Below, in pieces: positions 54,287 through 63,962 of a stretch of DNA of 64,000 nucleotides. The notes beneath the pieces were generated by a model that was not told the DNA's origin, did not search any database, and was given only the letters and a program-made list of their open reading frames with translations. The stretch lies in contig NZ_WJBI01000021.1 in the NCBI RefSeq assembly GCF_020804225.1, forward strand, positions 1 to 64,000, in the 5' to 3' direction. Numbering within the stretch: the first letter of the stretch is position 1; each line of letters starts with the position of its first letter. This stretch comes from Methanosarcina sp. DH2 (GTDB taxonomy: Archaea; Halobacteriota; Methanosarcinia; Methanosarcinales; Methanosarcinaceae). Both the position numbers and the translations under genes were made by a program.

Positions 54287-56587
54287 ATGGTATTCAAGAT
54301 GATCGAATTGTACGCTTCCGATAAACCAAAAGTTCTCATAATTGATGACGAGAGAGATCAGGTAGAACTACTATGTTTACAGCTCGAGGATGAATATATT
54401 CCGATTCCTGCATATACCGGAAAAGAAGCCATTGAACTGGTGAAAACTAAGCTCCCTGATTTAATTTTATTAGACCTGATGCTGCCTGAATGCGACGGGT
54501 ATGAAATATGCAGCATACTCAAAAGTAATCCAGGCTCCAGGTTCATACCTATAATCATAATTTCCGGATTTTTTGAGAAGCCGAACAAAATAAAAGCAAC
54601 TCAATGCGGAGCTGATGATTTTATTCACAAACCGATAGATAGGTTTGAGCTTAAGACAAGGATAAAATCTCTAATCAGGATAAAAAAGAATTACGAAGCT
54701 CTGCATGAAAGCGAGAATCGGTATAAACAGCTTTTTAATAACAGTCCGGCTGTCACACTTCTCGTAGATCCGCTCAATTACCATATTGTCGATGCAAACG
54801 AACCTGCATGTACTTACTACGGGTACACTTATGAAGAGATGACTGCAAAAAAAATCACTGATATTGATACGTTTTCTCAGGAAAGGAATAGAGAAATCAG
54901 CCAGCAGGTTTTTTCCGAAAAGAAAGGCCATTTCTATTCCTGCCATAAACTTGCCAGTGGAGAAATAAGGCATGTAGAGATGTATATTAATACAATTAAT
55001 ATCAGAGGTCAGGAACTTCTTTTTACAAACGTCTATGATGCTACTGCCAGCAAGAAGACAGAAAGGGAACTTGCAGAATCGGAAGAAAAATTCAAACAGG
55101 TAGTAGAACTTTCAATTGATGCCATAGTCATAGGATCAAGTAGTGGAAAGATTGTTGACTGTAATAGGGCAGCCTGCAAAATTTTCGGGTACGATAAAGA
55201 AGAAATGCTGGGTCTGAAAATAGTTGATCTCCTTCATGAGGGCTTCAGAAGTAACTTCCCAGATGAAACACCCAATAAAGAAATAATAGAGGGCAAAAAC
55301 GTAGAGATAATAAACAAAAGAAAGGACGGTACGCTCTTCATAGCTGAAACTGCAACCAGAACATTCAAACTGGGAGATAAAGAAAGGCTGATAGTGTATG
55401 TCCGGGATGTTACAGAGCGTAAAAGAGCTGAAGAGGCATTGAAATCAAGTGAACAGAATTTCCGCACTCTTGTTAACAATACTCTCGATGGACTACTTAT
55501 ACTTGATTTTGAAGGAAGGATTCTAGCTGCAAACGCTGCCGTTGGAAAAATGTTTGATCTCGAGCTCGAAGAAGTAACAGGTATGAGCATTGCAAAATAC
55601 CTCGCTCCCGAGTCAGTGCCCATTGCAATTCAAGACCAGATAAATGTCCTCAATGACAGGGGAGGCTACCTCAGTGTTTACAAAGCAGTTTCTTCCAGAG
55701 GAGAGCCGTTATGGATTGAAGGTCTTGGTACTAAAATAATTTACCAGAATCAGCCGGCAAATATTGTGGTTATAAGGGATATAACCGTTAGAAAAAAAGC
55801 AGAAGAGGCTTTAATAAATGCAAAAACAGCTGCAGAAACCGCAAACCGGACAAAAAGCGAGTTTTTAACCAACATGAGTCACGAACTGAAAACCCCTTTA
55901 AACTCCATAATAGGGTTTTCGGACCTGCTAAAAGAAGGAATTGCAGGGTCCTTGAATGAAAAGCAATCCAGATATGTTCAGTTCATTTCGTCAAGCGGAA
56001 AAAACCTACTCGAGATTATCAATGACATACTAGATTTATCAAAAGCAGAAGCTGGAAATGAAGATCTCAACATCGAAGAATTTTCTATCAATGAATCTAT
56101 CAATAAAGTTATCTCAATAATTCTCCCACAAGCCCAGGAGAAGAATATTAAATTAAATTACAATTCAGAAAATAGAACATTATGGATCGCTGCTGATGAA
56201 AGTAAGTTTCAACAGATCATGGGCAACTTATTAAGTAATGCTCTAAAGTTCACACCTGCAGACGGCTCAATTAATGTAACCTTAAAACAGGAAAGAGACC
56301 GTGTAATTATTACGGTAAAAGATACGGGAATAGGAATCGCTGAAGATAGCCTTGAGAAAATTTTTAAGCCATTTATCCAGGTAGATTCTTCTTTAAGCCG
56401 GACTTTCGAAGGTACGGGACTGGGGCTAACCCTTGTAAAAAAGTATGTTGAAATGCACGGCGGCAACATATATGTTGAAAGCAAAATAGGAGAAGGTTCG
56501 TCTTTTAGATTTGAACTGCCAGTAACCCGACAGAGAACAGGTGAACCCGTTCTGAAAGTACTGGAGAAACAAAAAGTCGATAGCTGA
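54287..56587 (+). CDS. Response regulator-PAS-histidine kinase hybrid
   Basis: 766 residues, no membrane helix. Receiver domain (13-130): LIIDDERDQ, phospho-accepting Asp63 in LDLMLPECDG, and FIHKP. Three PAS domains follow (about 143-255, 265-375 and 385-500); HisKA has NMSHELKTPLNS with His532; HATPase (about 600-745) has NLLSNALKF, DTGIGI and GTGLGLTLVKKYVEMHGG. The receiver at the N-terminus suggests input from another kinase. ATG at 54287, or ATG at 54299 four codons later; no clear binding site for either. Confidence 0.93.
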   Translation: MVFKMIELYASDKPKVLIIDDERDQVELLCLQLEDEYIPIPAYTGKEAIELVKTKLPDLILLDLMLPECDGYEICSILKSNPGSRFIPIIIISGFFEKPNKIKATQCGADDFIHKPIDRFELKTRIKSLIRIKKNYEALHESENRYKQLFNNSPAVTLLVDPLNYHIVDANEPACTYYGYTYEEMTAKKITDIDTFSQERNREISQQVFSEKKGHFYSCHKLASGEIRHVEMYINTINIRGQELLFTNVYDATASKKTERELAESEEKFKQVVELSIDAIVIGSSSGKIVDCNRAACKIFGYDKEEMLGLKIVDLLHEGFRSNFPDETPNKEIIEGKNVEIINKRKDGTLFIAETATRTFKLGDKERLIVYVRDVTERKRAEEALKSSEQNFRTLVNNTLDGLLILDFEGRILAANAAVGKMFDLELEEVTGMSIAKYLAPESVPIAIQDQINVLNDRGGYLSVYKAVSSRGEPLWIEGLGTKIIYQNQPANIVVIRDITVRKKAEEALINAKTAAETANRTKSEFLTNMSHELKTPLNSIIGFSDLLKEGIAGSLNEKQSRYVQFISSSGKNLLEIINDILDLSKAEAGNEDLNIEEFSINESINKVISIILPQAQEKNIKLNYNSENRTLWIAADESKFQQIMGNLLSNALKFTPADGSINVTLKQERDRVIITVKDTGIGIAEDSLEKIFKPFIQVDSSLSRTFEGTGLGLTLVKKYVEMHGGNIYVESKIGEGSSFRFELPVTRQRTGEPVLKVLEKQKVDS

Positions 56588-56595
56588 AACTCTGT

Positions 56596-56668
56596 AGCTG
56601 AAAAATATCATCTGAGGAATCATCAGCTAAAAAATATCAGTTGAGGGATTATTAGCTGAGAAATTATT
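56596..56668 (+). repeat. 29-bp tandem repeat
   Basis: Two full copies and a partial third. Units begin AGCTGAAAAATATC (56596), AGCTAAAAAATATC (56625) and AGCTGAGAAATTATT (56654). Directly downstream of the hybrid kinase stop codon. Confidence 0.7.
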
Positions 56669-56828
56669 GTATGGATTTTGTCGAGTGTATCGGTTACCGA
56701 CTGACTGCTCTTTTTGTTATTCTGTATTATTCGTCTCTGAGGCACAGGTTATGGAAACAAAGTTTCCTGTGTGAAGTGTCCTGATTTGAAGATATCCTTA
56801 TATCCTTACCCCATCATAGCACAGCTCA

Positions 56829-57596
56829 ATGGCAAGCTACAAAGTTCTGGTAAGGGATGTTATAAAAAAAGCTGATGTCCTTCTTGAGGTCATAGACGCC
56901 CGGTTTCCGGAAGAGACCCGAAACAGTGAGGTTGAAAAGGATATTATTCGTTTAAAGAAGCCTTTCATAATAGTCATTAATAAGTGCGACCTCGTATCAA
57001 AAGAGAAACTTGAGAAAACCAAATCCATCCTCTCCAAAATTGCCCCTACGATTTTTATATCCAGCAAGGACAGATCCGGAACAACCATGTTAAGGCACCA
57101 GATACTTGCATCCGCCTGCTATATAAAAGATCGTGATATCCTTGTCGGCACCCTCGGCTATCCCAATGTAGGCAAGTCCTCCGTAATCAATGGCGTTACT
57201 GGCAGGCACAGGGCGGGCACCTCTCCCATATCCGGCCACACAAAAGGAGTGCAGCACGTGGGCGCAGGTTCGCGTATCATGTTTATTGATACACCGGGAG
57301 TCATCCCTTTCGATGAAAACGATGAATATGTTCAGGGCTTGCTCGGGATAAAGGATGTAACTCACCTGCGGGATCCACTCGGTGTTGCCCTTAAGATAAT
57401 AGAAAAACTGCTCGCCGAAAACAAAACTTCCATAGAGTCATTTTACAATATCACAATCGAAGACCAGAAATCTTACCCTGTAATTGAACTGATAGGCAAA
57501 CAGTGCAATTTCTTGCAAAAGAAAGGCGAGATAGATGAAATGAGAACAGCTACCAGAATAATCAATGACTGGCAAAACGGGCTGCTCTTGATATAA
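56829..57596 (+). CDS. Circularly permuted GTPase (YlqF/NOG-like)
   Basis: 255 residues with permuted G-motif order: G4 NKCD (51-54) comes first, then G5-like SSKD, G1 GYPNVGKSSV (110-119), G2 around GHTKG, and G3 DTPG (154-157). The C-terminal region (200-255) is helical. Permuted GTPases of this group act in ribosome assembly; the exact role in archaea is not settled. ATG at 56829 with little binding site (TAGCACAGCTCA). No linked ribosomal genes. Confidence 0.9.
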   Translation: MASYKVLVRDVIKKADVLLEVIDARFPEETRNSEVEKDIIRLKKPFIIVINKCDLVSKEKLEKTKSILSKIAPTIFISSKDRSGTTMLRHQILASACYIKDRDILVGTLGYPNVGKSSVINGVTGRHRAGTSPISGHTKGVQHVGAGSRIMFIDTPGVIPFDENDEYVQGLLGIKDVTHLRDPLGVALKIIEKLLAENKTSIESFYNITIEDQKSYPVIELIGKQCNFLQKKGEIDEMRTATRIINDWQNGLLLI

Positions 57597-57729
57597 AAAA
57601 ATTGAGAAACCTTAGGGTTCAGGAATAAAATATGGACAAGATCCGGGTTACGGTTTTCCCGGATAAAAAGGAAAAATTATTCAAGTTTCAAAAAGAAATT
57701 AACATAAAAAAGGATAAGGAACGAAAAGA

Positions 57730-57891
57730 ATGGCCGAAAGTCTGGAGCGAAAATCTGAAAAAGACGAAAAACCGGAAGAAAACAAAAAACCAGAAAAAGA
57801 AAGGATATTGAGGAACAAACTAATTCTGGTTACCTCAAAACTTTTGATCATAGTTTTAGCGATCCTGTTAGCTATACTCTCCCAGAAGTAA
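57730..57891 (+). CDS. Small tail-anchored membrane protein
   Basis: 53 residues: a charged Lys/Glu-rich N-terminus (MAESLERKSEKDEKPEENKK) followed by RNKLILVTSKLLIIVLAILLAILSQK, a single hydrophobic segment at the C-terminus. Probable tail-anchored protein. ATG at 57730 follows AAGGAACGAAAAGA. A second open frame (ATG 57618) overlaps it but is a Lys-rich sequence without domain, so the hydrophobic one is preferred. No function known. Confidence 0.5.
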   Translation: MAESLERKSEKDEKPEENKKPEKERILRNKLILVTSKLLIIVLAILLAILSQK

Positions 57892-58231
57892 AGCAGGATG
57901 CGGCAAACAGGGCATGTTTATCCAGTCAGCTTACTTTTTTCTTTGACCAGACAGGAAGCTCTACAATAGTACCCGACTCTGGATTTTCCCGGCCGTCATA
58001 ACAGATAAAGATAATAAGTTACGTAGTACATTTCCTATGTTTCAAAAAATGTATTGAAGTTAATGTTCGGGCAGGTAAATATCGGTAGCGTGGACATTAT
58101 CGGCAAAATAATCCGTTTGAAGAAACTACTTATAATTATTCAGACTTTTCAGGCTTGCAGAAGAATATGTGAACAGAAGCAGAACAGAAGCGGAACTGGA
58201 CCAGCAATACCCACGCCTGGAATAATTAGTT

Positions 58232-58759
58232 TCATCCCAGCTCTCTGAAGAGACAGTCTGCGATTCTTTCAGGCAATCCATCCCGGTTCTCCCTGTCAAC
58301 CGTCAAAATCTCAAACTCTTTTCTAATCCTCTGCGCCAGCGGGTGCCTGCTTGAATGGTGCAGTACAACCAGAATAGATTTATCTGATTCCAGAACCTTC
58401 TCAACCGCAGAAACGAAAGGCTCGGAAATAAGTTCCATCGGCCCGATCTCATCGATTACCACGAGATCGCAGGAAAGGGAATTCCTGATGGCGCTTGCTC
58501 CTATTCTTTCAAGATCTTCCAGGTTAACGTGATATTTTCCAAACCTGGGCCCACTGCCTCTAATATAGCTAAGGGTTCCTGACTTTCCTGTCTCGAGGTC
58601 CATGATCGAAAAACCTTCCCTCCGTACTTCCTTTCGTATCTCAACTGTCTGGATGCCGCCTACCTTGAAACCAGGCTGGTTGCCAAATTTTTCGACAGCT
58701 TTTGCCACGACTGTTGATTTTCCAACACCTGGACTGCCAGTTACTGCAATTCTCAGCAT
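58232..58759 (-). CDS. Nucleoside-triphosphatase, THEP1 family
   Basis: 175 residues. Walker A GSPGVGKST (8-16), then KVGGIQTVEIRKEVRREGFSIMDLETGKSGTL, Walker B DLVVIDEIGPMELIS (about 102-116) and LVVLHHSSRHPLAQRI. The length and blocks fit archaeal THEP1/NTPase-like proteins that hydrolyse nucleoside triphosphates; the physiological role is unclear. ATG at 58759 follows AAGAAGAGATT. Isolated gene. Confidence 0.92.
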   Translation of the reverse strand: MLRIAVTGSPGVGKSTVVAKAVEKFGNQPGFKVGGIQTVEIRKEVRREGFSIMDLETGKSGTLSYIRGSGPRFGKYHVNLEDLERIGASAIRNSLSCDLVVIDEIGPMELISEPFVSAVEKVLESDKSILVVLHHSSRHPLAQRIRKEFEILTVDRENRDGLPERIADCLFRELG

Positions 58760-58935
58760 AATCTCTTCTTTCCATACCTTTGTTTCCTTTCTACAGAAAA
58801 AAAATAGACGTGATTTTATTTAAATCAGCCAGCAGTACAATCCTACGTTGATTATAAGAACCTTGTAAAATATAGGAATACACATTAAAAACTTATATTA
58901 TGCTAGCTCTCGTATACACATAAGGAGATGGAATT

Positions 58936-59091
58936 GTGACTATGGACCAGGAAGTTCTTGCCAGACTGCAGGAAATCGAGAAGAGAATGGAAAAGATAGA
59001 AGCCACGCTGGAAAGCATTAACAGTGTCCTTAAGAAAGTAGAACAAAATACCTATTTCGGATGCTACGTCGAGGGAGAAAAACTGGAATAA
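58936..59091 (+). CDS. Small coiled-coil protein
   Basis: 51 residues: LARLQEIEKRMEKIEATLESINSVLKKVEQNTYFGCYVEGEKLE. One amphipathic helix with heptads (about 7-38) and a short tail containing one Cys. GTG at 58936 (M-T-M) or ATG at 58942; AAGGAGATGG at 58922-58931 gives a good binding site. Likely an oligomerising small protein; no function known. Confidence 0.6.
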   Translation: MTMDQEVLARLQEIEKRMEKIEATLESINSVLKKVEQNTYFGCYVEGEKLE

Positions 59092-59643
59092 AATTTATGA
59101 TTTTTCACTTGAAATCAAACTACTTTCGCCACCCCATCCTTCAGGATAGAAAATGCTGCCGGGCATCGTCCCCGGTATCTCAAAAACTATCGAGTCTCAT
59201 TTGCCTGGATTTCCTTAACCTATATCAAAAGATCAACCAATTAGCAGTAGCAATCCATTTTTTCCATTGAAGGGATTAAGAATCCGTATTCTGTGAGCTT
59301 TTTTCAATTTGTTTTTATTTTCATGACTTATTTGCAGCGGCGCTGGTGCTTTTTTGACCTTTACATCCTTTATAGTACGCCATTTTTCCACTTATGTTGA
59401 TAAGGAAATAATGGCATTTGCATGTGAAAAATGGTTCATTAAGAATCTAAATATGAGTAAGTAATTATATATGTCCTTTAATAAAAATAGGTATCAACTA
59501 AAAACAAGTATCAACAAAGGATTGGCTATCGTAACTTCATAAAGACTATTGTTACAACAGCTATTATTCCCGATAGCCTGTCTTTGTAAGAAAGGAAGCC
59601 TGTATGAATGGGACTGAGAAACAGGCTATTAAGGGGGTTAATA
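59092..59643. other. Intergenic region
   Basis: About 550 bases between the coiled-coil gene and the LiaF-like gene. A frame at 59061-59270 is overlapping and has no domain. An AT-rich zone at 59440-59520 with repeated AATAGGTATCAACTAAAAA-like strings probably contains the next promoter. No gene. Confidence 0.4.
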
Positions 59644-60329
59644 GTGGCTAAAATTTCATATCAGACAATATTTGGGGCTATCATACTGATTTTTGGAATC
59701 CTCTTACTGTTCAGAACTACCGGAATATATGACACCGGCCAGCTGTTGAGGTACATCCCTTCTTTATTCGTATTATTGGGGATCTATGCGCTCTGGAAAA
59801 CGGTTTTTCCAACATAGCAGGGCCTATTATTTTAATAACGATCTTCACAACCCTCCAATTGCTGATTCTTGACCTCATTTCCTGGGAGACTATTTCTCGC
59901 TGGTGGCCGGCCCTGGTTATATTAATGGGAATTGGAATTCTAGTTAACAGGAAAGGGCGCCCATTCCCTTCCAGAAAGGGCACTGAAACCGTAGATCTGC
60001 TCGCAATTTTAAGTGGAGTGGATGCTGACAGCAGCTCCGAATATTTTAGGGGAGGGGACATTACTGCAATCTTCGGAGGAGTGGACCTTGACCTGAGGGG
60101 TTCCAAAATTAAAGAACCGCCCGCAAGAATAAATGTGATCTCCATGTTTGGAGGTATTGATGTGAGGGTTCCTGAAGAATGGCAGATCGAAATGGATGTG
60201 CTGCCTATACTGGGTAGTGCTGAGGATGAAAGACCACGAAACTCCGTACGCAAGGAAAACAGTACAGGAAAACCCGATCTGATCGTCACAGGATTCGCTG
60301 CATTTGGCGGATTTTCCATAAAGGACTGA
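59644..60329 (+). pseudogene. LiaF-like membrane protein gene with a -1 frameshift
   Basis: GTG at 59644 follows TAAGGGGG and opens VAKISYQTIFGAIILIFGILLLFRTTGIYDTGQLLRYIPSLFVLLGIYALWK; the frame then stops at TAG (59817). From about 59799, the frame one base back continues NGFSNIAGPIILITIFTTLQLLILDLISWETISRWWPALVILMGIGILVNRK, followed by the LiaF-type C-terminal domain (TAIFGGVDLDLRGSKI, VISMFGGIDVRVPEEWQIE, GFAAFGGFSIKD). The two parts form one conserved 228-residue protein. One A is missing in TGGAAAACGG compared with the expected TGGAAAAACGG, giving the break. A gene fragment starting at 59859 could still be expressed. Confidence 0.75.
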
Positions 60330-60517
60330 CCGGTTCTGTAATTCGTTTCGGTTTCCTGCTTTCCCGAGAAAGCTCTAATGCAGTGTTCTTGCGGTTTTTG
60401 AAGCTTTATAGCTCTGGAATTTGATGTAACTCAATCGGTTATGGTCCTTTTTGCTGCGAAAACATTCTATTTTTTTGACGAAAAATTTCTTTTTTCTGCA
60501 AAACAGGACATATGAAT

Positions 60518-60907
60518 TTATTTCCTGCGTACATATCTCAGTGATACTTTTCCGTCCTCATCGTACTTTGTCCATACCGTGGTATTTGTATCCTGTGACC
60601 ACATGTACTCGAATCTGGTAGTATTTTCTTCGCTTCCGGATTCTATCACGGCTTTGCAAAAGGTTTTGTTTTCAAACTCTTCAGTGCCGGTAATTGTCAT
60701 GTTCAGAACTCTTCCGGTGGTTGGATTTTTAACCTGGACCTGGGAACCGACAGGGCATCTGTTGCCTTCAGCTTGCTCGGAGAGGCTGATATTTATTTCG
60801 GTATCATTACCTGAAATTGATAGTTTTGTTCCGTCCTCGCCCATACAGCCTGAAGCCATGAGGGCTGCTGTTAGAAGTAATATAAGCAACACTTGTTTTT
60901 TTGACAA
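60518..60907 (-). CDS. Predicted lipoprotein
   Basis: 129 residues. Signal peptide of positive start and hydrophobic core (SKKQVLLILLLTAALMASGC) with the lipobox LMASGC and lipid-anchored Cys21. The mature part is rich in Asn/Thr/Ser with sequons (NDTEINIS, NMTITG, ENKTF, NTTRF, DTNTTVW), so it may be glycosylated on the outside of the membrane; the disulphide candidates are the two remaining Cys. No family recognised. TTG start at 60907 after CGGGTGATAAAAA. Confidence 0.75.
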   Translation of the reverse strand: MSKKQVLLILLLTAALMASGCMGEDGTKLSISGNDTEINISLSEQAEGNRCPVGSQVQVKNPTTGRVLNMTITGTEEFENKTFCKAVIESGSEENTTRFEYMWSQDTNTTVWTKYDEDGKVSLRYVRRK

Positions 60908-61818
60908 TTTTTATCACCCGAGTTTTATCAAAACCTTATTTCCTATTAAAAAATCCATATGGATCAGAATAGTAAAGAATTCTATATAATAAAGAGTTCT
61001 TTACGATGAACTCAAAAGACAAAGAATTCTAAACGAGGAAGAACTTCAAACGGCAAGAATTTTAAATTCGTGGAACTTTAAATTCGAGTAGGATTTCTGC
61101 TTTTATCAGACTATTATTTCTTGCAATTTGTTTTTCTAATTAAAGATAAGAGACAGCCATAAAAACTATTCTATACTTTCGTATAAAATAGGATATTCGC
61201 AGGGAAAAGGGAAGTTCTCAGCACCTGACCTGTTTTCCCGGCATATGCTTAAATATTCTTACTCTATTTAAGGAGTTTAATTTATTACTTTATTAATAAA
61301 TATATTCTGCCTGAAATCTTTTTTATGCAGATCCACCAATATCTACACACAACAACAGGTAATTCGGTAGCAAGCGGGGAGAGTCAGGTATAGTTGTTAC
61401 TGCAGGAAATATGGATGGTAGGAACTATGGAAGAGTAAGCCTCAAATAGGAACCATGGAAGAGTAAGCCTCAAATAGGAACCATGGAAGAGTAAGCCTCA
61501 ATAGAATGCGTCACCTACTCTTTACAAACCCTTATTCTATAATAGGAGCTACTATGGTAGCTTGAAAAGATGGAATTGCACTCTTCCAAACGAAGCACCC
61601 CATTTATCGGGATATGAGAATAAAATATGACAAAAAATTTCTTTGTCAATTATTCCTTTGGAAATTCTTCCTTTGCAAATTCTTCTTTCTGTTTGGAGAG
61701 AAGACAGGAAGAAAGAAGCTTTAAACATTGAAGTAAAAAGGAATAAAAAAGGATACTTATCACTCCTATACCGACGGAAAACAGATATATACACATCTAC
61801 AGAGTGGGCTTTACTTCC
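60908..61818. other. Long intergenic region with 28-bp repeats
   Basis: About 910 bases, mostly AT-rich, divergent between the lipoprotein and the next kinase. Contains the tandem repeat at 61420-61502. A minus-strand frame at 61552-61794 has no binding site and odd composition and is not called. Confidence 0.45.
61420..61502 (+). repeat. 28-bp tandem repeat, three copies
   Basis: Unit AGGAACYATGGAAGAGTAAG followed by CCTCAAAT, at 61420-61447, 61448-61475 and 61476-61502. The first two copies differ at one base and the third lacks one base. Each copy contains ATG GAA GAG TAA, a mini start-stop pair, but no protein is implied. No spacers between copies, so it is not a CRISPR array. Confidence 0.8.
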
Positions 61819-63600
61819 ATGAATGCAGAAAAGAAAACATTATCTACGCAGGAAAAACAGCAAGGAGCGCTTTCTGAAGCCTTGGTGGACAGGACTGCAG
61901 AGATGGTAGCTTCTGCTCTCAAAGCAGAGTTCTGCAGAATTTCCAAGTTTTTTCACGACTATTTTGACTCTCTGGAAAATCGGCCTTTTATTCAGGAAAT
62001 CGGATGTTTTGGACAGCCTGATAAGTTAGATAAGCTTGCAGGCGGGATCAGTGTCTTTGTAAGAAGCCAGGGAAAAACCGATGCGGTTGTAACGCTTTAC
62101 AGAACCAGACAGAATGAGTTTGCCCCCGAAGAAGTACGTTTTTTGAGGTATGTCCTGGTTCTGGTCCGTAAAGTCCAGAAATGTAAAAAAATTGATACGG
62201 AGCTTCAGGACAGGATAGGTTTTTTAGAATCCCTGCTCAAGGAAGTGCCGAATCCAGCTTATTTTAAAGATGTAAGCCAGACTTTTCAGGACCACAGTGA
62301 GCTTTTCACCGGGAAAGCTGCTTATTCTCCCGATAGAAAAATCTCAGGGTATTCCATGCATGAGCTGGAAGAAGTAATTCCAAAGGGGCTTACCGCTATC
62401 TACAAAAGGAAAAATGGAAAGGTTTCGGGTGTCTCAGAGGAGTTCGGGATGATGCCTGGTATCTGCAGTATGTTCAGGGAAAGTGAAGAGGCATTGGAAA
62501 TAGCCCTCGAAGTACAGAAAGTGCTCTGGACAGTCATAAATAACAGCCCTGCAGTCGTATTTTTATGGCAAAATGAGGAAAAATGGCCCGCTGATTTCGT
62601 GTCTGAAAATATCTCCCAGTTCGGGTATGAGGTTGAAGACTTCACATCCGGAAGGATCCTTTACGGAGACATAGTCCACATAGAGGATATAAAAAATGTT
62701 ACTGAACAGCTTACCCGCTGCATTGACGATAACTGTGAGGGCTTCAAAATGGAGTACCGCATCTTCACAAAAGGAGGGGAATTGCGCTGGGTTGATGAAA
62801 GGACTTTTATCCAGAGGAATGCAGAGGGAAGAGCGACTCATTTACAGGGAGTTGTCATTGACATTACCGAAAGGAAGGCTGCAGAAGAAGCTCTTGCAAG
62901 AGCCGAGCAGCTCCGAAAAAAAGAGATCAACCACAGGATTAAAAATAACCTGCAAATAGTTTCTTCCCTGCTTGACCTGCAGGCTGGACAGTTCAGTGAC
63001 AGAAAGGTTATCGAAGCTTTCAGGGAAAGTGAAAGCCGAATCATTTCAATGTCGCTTATACACGAAGAACTTTATGAATCAGGAAACCTTGATGTTCTTG
63101 ATTTCTCGTCTTATATCTGCAAGTTAATAGCCGATCTCCGCACATCATACAGTACCGAGAGTTCAGCTATCCGGGTAAACCTTAATGTGGGAAAAGTTTT
63201 TCTCGGAGTTGACACAGCAGTTTCTCTGGGCATTATAATCAATGAACTTTTCACCAACGCTATCAAATATGCTTTTCCCCAGGGCAGAGGAGGAGAAATA
63301 AACGTCGGACTTTTTGGGGGAGGAACCGGAGAAGCACTAAACGAAAAGGAAGTCTCAGGTAAGGTCCCTGCCCGGAAGACTCCCGATGAATGTAAGGATA
63401 TGCATGAACGGTTTACTCTTGTTTTTGCAGATAACGGGATAGGTTTTCCTGAAGGACTTGATATCAGAAACCCGGGATCTCTTGGCTTACAGCTTGTAAA
63501 CGCCCTTGTGGACCAGATAGAAGGCAGCCTTGAACTGGAAAGAAAGAAAGGCGCGAAATTTAAGATCAAATTCAGGGATAATGTTCTGGAAACAGGCTGA
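61819..63600 (+). CDS. GAF/PAS sensor histidine kinase of HisKA_2 type
   Basis: 593 residues from ATG 61819 (an in-frame GTG at 61804 would add five). A divergent GAF-like domain covers about 15-125 (ALVDRTAEMVASALKAEF, GISVFVRSQGK, FLRYVLVLV). A degenerate PAS (about 140-230) and a clear PAS (240-350, DFVSENISQFGYEVEDFTSG) follow, then HisKA_2 with EINHRIKNNLQIVSSLLDLQAG (phospho-acceptor His372), and a HATPase domain (about 460-585) with LFTNAIKYAFP, FADNGIGFPEGLD and LGLQLVNALVDQIEG. No membrane helix. No cognate regulator nearby. Weak binding site. Confidence 0.92.
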   Translation: MNAEKKTLSTQEKQQGALSEALVDRTAEMVASALKAEFCRISKFFHDYFDSLENRPFIQEIGCFGQPDKLDKLAGGISVFVRSQGKTDAVVTLYRTRQNEFAPEEVRFLRYVLVLVRKVQKCKKIDTELQDRIGFLESLLKEVPNPAYFKDVSQTFQDHSELFTGKAAYSPDRKISGYSMHELEEVIPKGLTAIYKRKNGKVSGVSEEFGMMPGICSMFRESEEALEIALEVQKVLWTVINNSPAVVFLWQNEEKWPADFVSENISQFGYEVEDFTSGRILYGDIVHIEDIKNVTEQLTRCIDDNCEGFKMEYRIFTKGGELRWVDERTFIQRNAEGRATHLQGVVIDITERKAAEEALARAEQLRKKEINHRIKNNLQIVSSLLDLQAGQFSDRKVIEAFRESESRIISMSLIHEELYESGNLDVLDFSSYICKLIADLRTSYSTESSAIRVNLNVGKVFLGVDTAVSLGIIINELFTNAIKYAFPQGRGGEINVGLFGGGTGEALNEKEVSGKVPARKTPDECKDMHERFTLVFADNGIGFPEGLDIRNPGSLGLQLVNALVDQIEGSLELERKKGAKFKIKFRDNVLETG

Positions 63601-63962
63601 GAAAGGTCTGACCGGAAATCTATACTAACCTTTAAAAATAATCTTTTACAGGAATGCTAATCTATAGATGAAGTACTATTTTCTGATCCTACCAGCTCGA
63701 AAAAGGTAGAGAATATCCTGACGCAAAGAAAACCAGACAATTGATCGCCAGGAAATGTAATAACTTTTTGTTATTTAGTATTTAAGCTCAGTACAACTTT
63801 TCTACAGAATTTCCTAATTAAAATAAAAGGCAGAATAAAATTATCTTTTCAATATATTTTATATTTATCCTAAATTTTATATAGTTTTCTCCCTTTGTTG
63901 TATATTGGTCTGGAATACGGGTATTGAACTCTTTTTAATTTTCAAATCAGGGGGTATGTGTA
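63601..63962. other. Intergenic region before the last gene
   Basis: About 360 AT-rich bases after the kinase. Repeated TATTTTATATTTATCC-like strings at 63850-63890 provide candidate promoter elements. GGGGGG at 63950-63955 is the binding site for the gene that starts at 63963. Confidence 0.4.

Noticed and set aside
57618-57791. Lys-rich frame overlapping the small membrane protein
   Set aside because: Low complexity with no hydrophobic or conserved segment; the overlapping frame has a clear membrane anchor.
61420-61502. Possible CRISPR array
   Set aside because: Copies are directly adjacent without variable spacers and no cas genes are present.
61552-61794. 80-codon minus-strand frame before the last kinase
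   Set aside because: No ribosome-binding site, odd composition, no motif.
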